Part shown: piece after piece, positions 49,572-56,737 of the stretch | Position numbering within the stretch: the first letter of the stretch is position 1 | Layout of the letters: each line of letters begins with the position of its first letter | DNA from: Varunaivibrio sulfuroxidans | GTDB lineage: Bacteria > Pseudomonadota > Alphaproteobacteria > Rhodospirillales > Magnetovibrionaceae | Direction: 5' to 3' | DNA: 64,000 nucleotides | NCBI RefSeq assembly: GCF_029318635.1 | Contig: NZ_CP119676.1 | Coordinates: 2,121,001-2,185,000, forward strand | Program-made: the position numbers and the translations under genes | The notes under the pieces: model-generated | Databases searched by the model: none | Seen by the model: only the letters and a program-made list of their open reading frames with translations | What the model was told of the DNA's origin: nothing

Positions 49572-52511
49572 CTAGGGCCGGAATAAGTCATCAAACCGGG
49601 GCTGTCCTGGTGTAGTGATCCAATCGTAAAAACGTTCTTTAGTAATCCGGCCTAGTTTCAAAGCAGCTAGAACCTGGGCTAGATCCTCAGCATTCACAAC
49701 TGATAAATCCTGTGCCCGTTTGATCTTACCAGGAACATCAGTTGCGACGTACGGCTGACATATCGTTACCATTGGATGCCGGTTTAGACCATGTGCCGCA
49801 GCCTTCCCACCCACATCCGTTGCTTCACCTAAGGGTACTTCGCGATCCCCCTCTTTGGACTTGCTTTCCATGACCACAGGTGAGTTTTCAATGATGTCCA
49901 CTACGAAATCAGGGAAGCGCAGTTGGGCATCTCCATCCCTTTCAAGAATTGTAATTTCCACGCAATCCAAACAAGAAGCTACAGCATCTTCGAATATGGT
50001 TTCCCGTGAGGTGAAATATGTATTAATCAAATCCTGGCATTGGATTGGCCCGAGGTCTTTAAGCAGGCGGTTTTTGATTTGATCTGTCCGCTTAACCCGA
50101 GATGCCCTTGCCGCTACGCGAATAGCGGCACGTTTTTCTTGCGGCACGTTTACCTCAGTCATTGCCGCATTGAAGTCTGCCGCCCTGCCAGCACCCAAGA
50201 GGTCTTCTAGAGATGTGATGTCGTGTTGGTTAAGGGCCAGGATTTCAGACCTTTTCAACAAAGGTTCGCCATTTGCGTCATCGAGTTCAAGCATCCACAA
50301 AACCTCTTCGGGAATGCCAACTGTAATTTGTCTCGCCAACTGACGGATGCGGCGCAGCAGGCGTCTCAACTCCCGCCGAACATCATCTGACGGCACAAGG
50401 GTTAAGAGTGCTGGAAGATGAGCATTTGTTGTCGCGGTCAGGGCCTCCAAGACATCACCAAGACCTGACATAAATGCTGCAAGGTCACGCAACATGCCTG
50501 CAATCTGGCCTCCCGTTAGGGGCCTTCTGTCATCGCCAAAACTCAGTTCAAAGTCCCGCATCGAACCGCCTTGCACCCAATCCGCAACAATATCTGAACC
50601 ATTGACGGCGGTTATTCCCGCGTCCCATGGCTGTATTGAAAGAATAGCCTGATGCCTAATTGCACGATTGCTTTCCCGCCATACCTCAAGAGGGTACGGG
50701 AGATAGCGGCGGGTGGTATCCCGGTCCTCATACTCTGGGGATGTTGAAATCAAGTGCGAAAGAAGAAATACAAGGTCACTATCCTGCACGTTCCAATCAG
50801 GGATTTCCTGTTGTTGCTCTAGCCCTTCTAGGGGGACGCTGGGGGGCAGGAGTGCCAGCAAGTGATCTCGGTATTGGGTAAGATAGTTCTGGAAAAAGTT
50901 CGCCGATTTTGGCTGTAAACCGGACCGCGCAACTGCTTGACCGAGATCGGTAACGGTGAGTGCATCTGCACCAAGCACATATCCCCATTGTATGAGTTTA
51001 GTGAGCGCCTCAGTTAAATGGTTGCGGAGATACGCGTCAAAATTTTGTGTGTTGTCGCGCAATAAATATCCGCTCAGGCTTGCATCCATAAACGCAAGAA
51101 GTTCATCCATATTGGCCGCAATTTTCGCTGCCAGCAATTGCAACGCGATCAGATCAAACCATTCAGGAACAAGCCGTGGGGTGATCAGATCATCGAGAGA
51201 ATTGCCCAGGTACTGCGTCGGGAAGTTTTCGGGAAATCCTTGTTGTGCCGTAAGGATAACCCGGCCCTCAGTATCACCCATTCCCAAACGGCCTGCTCGA
51301 CCAGCCATATTGCGAAGTTCGCTACGTGTAATCGGAACACGTCCACCTTGCCCACTATCCCAGCGTGCCCAATGATCAAACACTACGGTCTTAAATGGAA
51401 AGTTCAGGCCCTGCGCCAGAGTTGAAGTCGCAAACACCACTGCTATTTGATTGTTTTCCAGACGATCTTCGACAAGTGCGCGCTCTGTATCAATAAGATC
51501 AGTGGTGTGCATTGCAAAGCTGTGAGGAAGGAAGGCAGCCAAGTTTTCACCCAACGAGGTTGTTTCACCAAACAAGTCTCTGGTAATGGCATCTTCTACA
51601 GGTGCAACTCCACACCGTTGTGCCCAGCCCTCTGCAAGGGCTTTTACGCGTGGTTTAGACATGCAAAAAACGGCAACGGGGAGATTGTTTGCAGGGTCTT
51701 GGGATAGTTCCGCCAATATATCAAGCGTGCCGCGTGGAAGTGCTTCCCCAGTATTTACAACTTGCTCAGGGCCATCGGTTCGCCAGACATATTTCGCCGT
51801 GGTAGTGCGCAGTTCATACGATAGCGGCACCTCGCGCGTATCAACAACAACGGGGGTAATTTCCAACCAAGTTGACAGATGATTGACGTCAAGTTCACTC
51901 AAAACCGCCGATAGCCCAACAAACTGCCCACAATTGGCTTGCTTGATGAGCGTCAGAAGGATTTCAACCTCTCGGCCACGATGGTTATCGCCAATCAATT
52001 GGCATTCATCTGCCACCACGCAATAATGCGTCATATCCGGTTGGTGCCCATTACTGGCGAGCAACGCCAAGAACTTCTCGTATGTGGCAATAAGGACGCG
52101 TGCGTTTAGTGGCGCTTCGGGAACAGCCCCGTTCCCGTCGATTGTCAAATCCCCGTTAGACATGACCATATCTGCTGGCTCGATGCCAAACGCCGCAAGC
52201 ATTTCTGGCTTGAGCAAATCTTTGTGTTTTTGACGGGCCAGGGCACGATGGCTAACAAGATACACGGTTTTACGTATGTAGTTTCTATCGGCACGGAGCC
52301 ATGATGCAATTGCAATCAGGCCAACTTCTGTTTTGCCACTTGATGTTGGAGCGACAAGCAGCATGCTTTCACTGCGTGCAACACCATGAGCCAGACCTTC
52401 GTACTGTGCGTGTGTCAGGCTAGGTGTGCCTGTGGCATCATCACGCCGAACAAGCGGTGATGCTTCCACTTCACCTGACAACCCATGATTATTGGGTAAC
52501 GCATGATACAT
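49572..52511 (-). CDS. Ski2-like superfamily 2 helicase with C-terminal nuclease-like motif
   Basis: 979 residues from ATG 52511 (GGGAGG eight bases upstream; an upstream TTG at 52559 is less likely). Walker A APTSSGKT (54-61), motif II DECQ (168-171), a second RecA domain and motif VI NMAGRAGRLGMGD, then winged-helix/ratchet-like helical regions. Near the C-terminus P867-D868 and E882-S-K884 (FPDFVVDI..VVMESKSK) form a PD-(D/E)XK-like motif. It is a likely DNA translocase with a nuclease tail and operonic with the NotI-like gene, pointing to phage or plasmid defence. Confidence 0.85.
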   Translation of the reverse strand: MYHALPNNHGLSGEVEASPLVRRDDATGTPSLTHAQYEGLAHGVARSESMLLVAPTSSGKTEVGLIAIASWLRADRNYIRKTVYLVSHRALARQKHKDLLKPEMLAAFGIEPADMVMSNGDLTIDGNGAVPEAPLNARVLIATYEKFLALLASNGHQPDMTHYCVVADECQLIGDNHRGREVEILLTLIKQANCGQFVGLSAVLSELDVNHLSTWLEITPVVVDTREVPLSYELRTTTAKYVWRTDGPEQVVNTGEALPRGTLDILAELSQDPANNLPVAVFCMSKPRVKALAEGWAQRCGVAPVEDAITRDLFGETTSLGENLAAFLPHSFAMHTTDLIDTERALVEDRLENNQIAVVFATSTLAQGLNFPFKTVVFDHWARWDSGQGGRVPITRSELRNMAGRAGRLGMGDTEGRVILTAQQGFPENFPTQYLGNSLDDLITPRLVPEWFDLIALQLLAAKIAANMDELLAFMDASLSGYLLRDNTQNFDAYLRNHLTEALTKLIQWGYVLGADALTVTDLGQAVARSGLQPKSANFFQNYLTQYRDHLLALLPPSVPLEGLEQQQEIPDWNVQDSDLVFLLSHLISTSPEYEDRDTTRRYLPYPLEVWRESNRAIRHQAILSIQPWDAGITAVNGSDIVADWVQGGSMRDFELSFGDDRRPLTGGQIAGMLRDLAAFMSGLGDVLEALTATTNAHLPALLTLVPSDDVRRELRRLLRRIRQLARQITVGIPEEVLWMLELDDANGEPLLKRSEILALNQHDITSLEDLLGAGRAADFNAAMTEVNVPQEKRAAIRVAARASRVKRTDQIKNRLLKDLGPIQCQDLINTYFTSRETIFEDAVASCLDCVEITILERDGDAQLRFPDFVVDIIENSPVVMESKSKEGDREVPLGEATDVGGKAAAHGLNRHPMVTICQPYVATDVPGKIKRAQDLSVVNAEDLAQVLAALKLGRITKERFYDWITTPGQPRFDDLFRP

Positions 52512-52884
52512 GTGCGGGCCTCCCTGCCATTCGACTTGTATCTCACTGTCTATAATCAACTATGCGGCGATGGTGTCAACAGAAGCCCTCTAAAAACAAA
52601 CACCTATCTCCTCTCTTCACTTTGGTCGCATTCCCCTTTAACGTATTCCCTGGAACCCCGACGCAGGGTTCTGGGGCTTAGTAACCCCGAAACGAGCGGT
52701 CTGCACTGACCGTTATTTTGTGCCCTTGACCTTATGGTCGGGGAGCCTGGGCTATGTCCAGGCCTCCGGCTAAAAACCCAGGGGCCGTCTCGTTTCGGCT
52801 TACTAACTCCCCGATCACCAGGGATCAAGATGAAGTTACCTTGCGGTGGGCGCACCGCAGGCTCTGGCTCTCGGGGGACTTCTC
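52512..52884. other. Structured intergenic region with nested and crossing inverted repeats
   Basis: 373 bases without a gene. Hairpins: GAACCC/GGGTTC (52653-52671), CGGTC/GACCG (52697-52712, followed by a T-rich run), CCTGG/CCAGG (52746-52762). Long-range pairs: 52678-52696 with 52789-52806 (about 16 of 18 bases) and GGTCGGGGAG 52736-52745 with CTCCCCGATC 52807-52816. The two long-range pairs cross, giving a pseudoknot or alternative folds. It could be an RNA, a regulatory leader of the 52885 gene or a recombination/transfer site. Confidence 0.5.
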
Positions 52885-53640
52885 ATGAAATCGGAAAAAC
52901 AGACGCGGCTGAAAAAGCTGGGCACCATTGCTGGCGGAACGCTCGTTGTCGGGCTGATCGCTTATGTGCTGGCGGGCATCTATCCAACGATGCTTATGAT
53001 CGCCACGTTCATCGCCTTTGTGGTGCTGACCCCGCTGTTCTTCAAACCACCCTACCGGCTTATGCGTTCCCAGCTCCTGGTATTTGGCATGTTAATCTTG
53101 ACCCTCACCATCATGGTGCGGGCCGTAACGGTCTCCACGTTGCAGGATGCGGAATTAAAAGCCGAGCAGGCGCGGGAACTGGAAATACTGAAAACCATCA
53201 ATCCCGCTGCTTACCTGGATGAACTGAAAACCCAGGGGCGTAACAAAGAATGGCTAGCAGCGATGAAAAACCTTCGTCCGGACGAATACGTTGCAGAAAT
53301 GGCGCGGCGGGACGAACAAGCCAAGCAGGAGGTCGCGCGAAAGGCGGAACGCGCCAAAGCCGAAGCCAACCGCAAGGCCATTGAAGCGGCAGAGGCTAGG
53401 CCGAAAAGTGTTCCGGGCCACACGTTTAAGCTGGAAAAAGACGCGCAGATCGCCACGTCCATGCAAGCCGTGCAGGAAGCCGTGAACCTTGTCCGGGCTA
53501 GAGGATACCGATGCGACAGCGTGCTCATCATGAGCAAAATGGCGTTCAAGCGCGGCTATACGCTGATATGTAATAAGACCAGCTATGAATACGACATCGT
53601 GGATCAGGGTGGAAATTGGGTTGTGCAGTACGTGGATTGA
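52885..53640 (+). CDS. Membrane protein of unknown function with coiled coil
   Basis: 251 residues. Three N-terminal hydrophobic helices (about 12-35, 37-56, 65-85), then a charged Ala/Glu/Lys/Arg segment to about residue 170 that should form a coiled coil (VARKAERAKAEANRKAIEAAEA). A small C-terminal domain follows (SMQAVQEAVNLVRARGYRCDSVLIM..YDIVDQGGNWVVQYV). ATG 52885 is used, as MKSEKQTRLKK is a normal cytoplasmic start; an in-frame ATG at 52846 is further upstream. I do not recognise the family. Island-borne. Confidence 0.6.
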   Translation: MKSEKQTRLKKLGTIAGGTLVVGLIAYVLAGIYPTMLMIATFIAFVVLTPLFFKPPYRLMRSQLLVFGMLILTLTIMVRAVTVSTLQDAELKAEQARELEILKTINPAAYLDELKTQGRNKEWLAAMKNLRPDEYVAEMARRDEQAKQEVARKAERAKAEANRKAIEAAEARPKSVPGHTFKLEKDAQIATSMQAVQEAVNLVRARGYRCDSVLIMSKMAFKRGYTLICNKTSYEYDIVDQGGNWVVQYVD

Positions 53641-53832
53641 CCTTTCTTTCCGTCAACGCACCGCCCAAGGCGCGACAAGGCACACTTAGCGCAGTATTCG
53701 CCTCCTGGGCACTTACCCACTCGACCAACATCAATCCTCTGTTTGACGCGCCCTACCCCCCCTAGTAAACCCACCTATGTATCCCTATAGTTGATGCGGT
53801 GATTTGATTTGCCATTAACGCCGGGGGGGCAT

Positions 53833-54273
53833 ATGGACGCATTGGAGGGGCCAACACTTACGTTGGAGATCAAGAACGAGAAGCCTGTCGATCTCGTTGT
53901 GTTGGCAGCAAGCCTGGAAGCGTACGCCAACCAATATCAGGATTACGTGCGTAGCACAGGGCATGATGTGAAGGGTGAAAACGTTCGCCTTTACGTCCAG
54001 GAAATGCGCTCAGGCAGCATCATCGCCGAGTTGATCAGCTTGGCGGAGCAGATTTCACTCGTGGCCGACCACCTTGATGCCTTGGGTGGGTTCGTTACTC
54101 AAATCCAGGAAATTTCGGAGTATTACCTTGGCAAGCGTGAAACCAAGTCAGAGGCTTCCGACAAGGAATTGCAACGGGTCTCGGACTTCTATGAAATCAC
54201 AGCCCAGGACCAGGGATCACAGATCAATACAATCGTGAAGGACGGTGGTCAGGTCGTTCAAAATTTCTACTGA
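53833..54273 (+). CDS. Unknown protein, 3' end replaced by IS
   Basis: 146 residues, acidic, with helical stretches (LAASLEAYANQYQDYVRS; SLAEQISLVADHLDALGGFVTQIQEISEYYLGK). No family recognised. Its TGA stop is the first three bases of the IS3 left end (54271), so the original C-terminus has been cut off or replaced. Ends ..GGQVVQNFY. ATG 53833 is used; a TTG at 53809 is less likely. Confidence 0.6.
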   Translation: MDALEGPTLTLEIKNEKPVDLVVLAASLEAYANQYQDYVRSTGHDVKGENVRLYVQEMRSGSIIAELISLAEQISLVADHLDALGGFVTQIQEISEYYLGKRETKSEASDKELQRVSDFYEITAQDQGSQINTIVKDGGQVVQNFY

Positions 54274-54334
54274 CGTGAGCCCCGTTTTCTCCTCCATTTT
54301 TGGGTAGAGTCCATCACCTAAGAAGGAGATGGAA

Positions 54335-54601
54335 ATGAAGCGTTCACGTTTCACGGAAGAGCAGATTATTGGCATTTTGCGCGAGCAGGAGTCTGGGCAG
54401 AAGACCGTCGACGTTTGCCGCCGCCATGGCGTCAGCGAGGCCACTTTTTATAAATGGAAGTCCAAGTTTGGGGGCATGGAGATTTCCGACGCCAAACGGT
54501 TGAAGGCGCTGGAAGCGGAGAACAACCGGCTCAAGAAGCTGTTGGCCGAGACGATGTTGGACAACGCCATGCTCAAAGACATCAATTCAAAAAAGTGGTG
54601 A
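54335..54601 (+). CDS. IS3 transposase OrfA
   Basis: 88 residues. HTH_Tnp_1 domain ([46 protein letters not shown]) followed by a leucine zipper ([20 protein letters not shown]). It binds the IS ends. ATG 54335 is six bases after AAGGAG. The heptamer A AAA AAG at 54589-54595 lies in the right frame for a -1 shift into OrfB. Confidence 0.92.
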   Translation: MKRSRFTEEQIIGILREQESGQKTVDVCRRHGVSEATFYKWKSKFGGMEISDAKRLKALEAENNRLKKLLAETMLDNAMLKDINSKKW

Positions 54602-55488
54602 CGCCCGCCGCCAGGCGAGAGGCCGTCGCTTATCTCCGTAGGCAATATGAGGTGAGCGAACGGCGGGCGTGTCACGCCACCGGAACGGACCGCAGTTCAG
54701 TGCGTTATCGGTCCATCAAGCCGGATGATGCGCCGATCCGTGAGCGCCTACGCGCGCTGTCTGCGGAGCGGCGGCGATTTGGCTATCGTCGTTTGCACAT
54801 TATGCTGTCCAGGGAAGGCGTACACATGAACCAGAAGAAGCTGAGGCGCTTATATCGAGAAGAAGGCCTTCAGGTGCGTAAACGCGGCGGGCGCAAACGT
54901 GCTTTGGGCACACGGGCACCAATGCTGCTGCCGCAGGGACCGAACCAACGTTGGTCCCTGGATTTCGTCTCGGACGCCCTGGATGACGGACGGCGGTTTC
55001 GCATTCTGTGTGTCGTCGATGACTTCACGCGCGAATGTATAGGGCTTGTCGCTGATACATCCCTGTCAGGTCTGCGTGTGGCGCGGGAACTTAATGCGAT
55101 CATCATGCGGCGGGGCAAGCCGCACATGGTGGTCAGCGATAACGGCACCGAACTGACCTCCATCGCAATCCTCAAGTGGTCTCAGGAGCGGCGGATCGAG
55201 TGGCATTACACCCAGCCGGGCAAGCCAACGCAGAACGCCTTCGTGGAAAGCTTCAACGGGCGGCTGCGTGATGAATGCCTTAATGAGACGCTGTTCAGCT
55301 CTGTGCGCCATGCCAGGGCCGTACTGGCAACTTGGAAGCATGATTATAATTACGTCCGGCCGCATTCCGCGCATGGCGGAGCAACGCCGGTGGAATTTGC
55401 CGATCAAGCTGATATGGGGCATGCCCCATATCAGCTTGATCAAAGTGCTCACAAAGGGCAATGTTTTGAAACCGGACCCTACCCATAA
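54595..55488 (+). CDS. IS3 transposase OrfB (DDE integrase core), made by -1 frameshift
   Basis: About 297 residues in the -1 frame after the slip ([20 protein letters not shown]). It has HTH_21 ([16 protein letters not shown]) and an rve core with [37 protein letters not shown]. The coding sequence is intact. Near the C-terminus a 20-residue stretch ([14 protein letters not shown]) comes from a perfect 40-bp palindrome, which looks inserted in frame relative to the usual end of these proteins. Confidence 0.92.
   Translation: MVTPAARREAVAYLRRQYEVSERRACHATGTDRSSVRYRSIKPDDAPIRERLRALSAERRRFGYRRLHIMLSREGVHMNQKKLRRLYREEGLQVRKRGGRKRALGTRAPMLLPQGPNQRWSLDFVSDALDDGRRFRILCVVDDFTRECIGLVADTSLSGLRVARELNAIIMRRGKPHMVVSDNGTELTSIAILKWSQERRIEWHYTQPGKPTQNAFVESFNGRLRDECLNETLFSSVRHARAVLATWKHDYNYVRPHSAHGGATPVEFADQADMGHAPYQLDQSAHKGQCFETGPYP
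55402..55441. repeat. Perfect 40-bp palindrome inside OrfB
   Basis: Left arm GATCAAGCTGATATGGGGCA (55402-55421) and right arm its exact reverse complement (55422-55441), with no spacer. It is coding in OrfB and remains in frame. Confidence 0.92.
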
Positions 55489-55583
55489 CTGGAGGGAACT
55501 CGGGTCTCACGTCATGCGCCGTCCGAGCGGCCCGCCGCGACGGCGCAGAAGGAAGATTTAGGAAAAGGTGAAAGCCGCTCTTT

Positions 55584-56210
55584 ATGATTGATCCCGCCAT
55601 CTTGGCTATCTTCATCCCCACTTTCTTTTTCGTTTCGGTGACGCCGGGGATGTGTATGACCTTATCGCTGACCTTGGGCATGACGGTCGGCGTGCGCCGG
55701 GCGTTGTGGATGATGGCCGGCGAGCTTGTGGGGGTCGGTCTTGTCTCGGCATCGGCGGTGATCGGGGTCGCCGCCCTAATGATGAAGGCCCCCGAGGCCT
55801 TCACGGCATTTAAATATGTGGGGGGCGGATATCTGGTGTTTCTCGGCGTTCGGCTGGGGCTGTCGCGTGGACGCATGGCGGTTCACTTGGCGCCGCAGGA
55901 CGCTCCTCGGGTCTACACCGCACGCGCGCTCGTCCTGCAGGGATTTGTGACGGCGGTCGCCAATCCGAAGGCCTGGGCTTTCATGGTGTCGTTGTTGCCG
56001 CCTTTTATCGATCCGGCGCGCGCGCTGGCCCCGCAACTATCTATCCTACTGGGAATTATCCTGGCGACCGAGTTTGTTTGTTTGCTCTTGTATGCCTCGG
56101 GTGGGCGCTCTCTTCGGCGTTTTTTGGATAAAAGCGGCAACGTTCGGATGATTAACCGGATTGCCGGCGCGCTGATGGTCCTGGTTGGGATTTGGTTGAT
56201 TTGGATATAG
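55584..56210 (+). CDS. LysE/RhtB family exporter
   Basis: 208 residues, six transmembrane helices. LysE signature at the start (FFFVSVTPGMCMTLSLTLGMTVGVRRALWMMAGELVG) and KYVGGGYLVFLGVRLG, NPKAWAFMVSLLPPF. It exports amino acids or derivatives (lysine/arginine, homoserine or threonine type). It is the first chromosome-style gene right of the IS and has its own start and GTGAAAG leader. Confidence 0.9.
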   Translation: MIDPAILAIFIPTFFFVSVTPGMCMTLSLTLGMTVGVRRALWMMAGELVGVGLVSASAVIGVAALMMKAPEAFTAFKYVGGGYLVFLGVRLGLSRGRMAVHLAPQDAPRVYTARALVLQGFVTAVANPKAWAFMVSLLPPFIDPARALAPQLSILLGIILATEFVCLLLYASGGRSLRRFLDKSGNVRMINRIAGALMVLVGIWLIWI

Positions 56211-56362
56211 GGTGTGGCGTCCGTGAATTTAAAAATAATAATTGTGCGGCGGTAGGCAAAGCGCGCTTTTTTGTCCTAATATCTTGAACGATGGCGCCGT
56301 GTGGTGGCGTCACCGGCGGCGCGGCGCCGGCGTGTTCCCTCCGCGCAGGAAACGGTATCACT

Positions 56363-56704
56363 ATGCCCTCGGATGATTTCCCGCAAGACCCGCAAGACCC
56401 GCAAGATCGGCCTTTGGAGGCTCCGCCCCAGGACGCCGCCGTCGCCTTCGCCAATTTTTTGATCGATTTGGCCAACACGCATATGGAGGAGGGGGCTTCC
56501 GCGCAGGACCTCGCCGCTGGACTGCGCCATGCAGCGGCGAACTTTTCCGCGTTTGCTTTTTTTCGCACCTTCGAAACCGCCCCCGATCCCAATGGCGTCG
56601 TCGGGGAGTTTGCGTCCTTTTTTGAATATTATCTCGACCGACATAAACCGGCCGCGTCGCCGGCCCAAGGCCTTTTCAACCTCATCGAACAGGCCAAGGG
56701 CTGA
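56363..56704 (+). CDS. Small helical protein, possibly DUF3144-like
   Basis: 113 residues. It opens with a short PQDPQDPQD repeat, then a helical core FANFLIDLANTHMEEGASAQDLAAGLRHAAANFSAFAFF and EFASFFEYYLDRHK. The FIDLAN..AA..F.A pattern resembles DUF3144 proteins, whose function is unknown; this match is by eye. ATG 56363 is used. It ends tail-to-tail with the sensor kinase gene. Confidence 0.6.
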   Translation: MPSDDFPQDPQDPQDRPLEAPPQDAAVAFANFLIDLANTHMEEGASAQDLAAGLRHAAANFSAFAFFRTFETAPDPNGVVGEFASFFEYYLDRHKPAASPAQGLFNLIEQAKG

Positions 56705-56737
56705 TCCGCCCTCGGGGCGGATCCTTCTCGCGGCGAT

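Larger units (their letters stand above)
42309..55514. mobile_element. tRNA-borne genomic island (right end uncertain)
   Basis: It begins at the tRNA 3' end with an integrase 93 bases downstream. It carries a second recombinase, a methyltransferase/NotI-like/helicase block, unknown genes and an IS3 element. Base composition is visibly lower in GC and codon use less biased than in the flanks, and GC-rich chromosomal style resumes after 55515. I found no second copy of the tRNA 3' end, so the right border is set at the IS end only by inference. Confidence 0.7.
54271..55514 (+). mobile_element. IS3-family insertion sequence, 1244 bp
   Basis: Terminal inverted repeats begin TGACGTGAG on both sides: left 54271-54296, right ending 55514. 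They match over about 25 bases with a few differences. Two overlapping frames with a slippery site give OrfAB. Flanking bases show no obvious 3-4 bp target duplication (..CTAC before, TGCG.. after). Confidence 0.9.

Noticed and set aside
54454..54594. OrfB starting independently at 54454
   Set aside because: That N-terminal part is the out-of-frame reading of OrfA; the A AAA AAG slip at 54589 gives the normal IS3 fusion.
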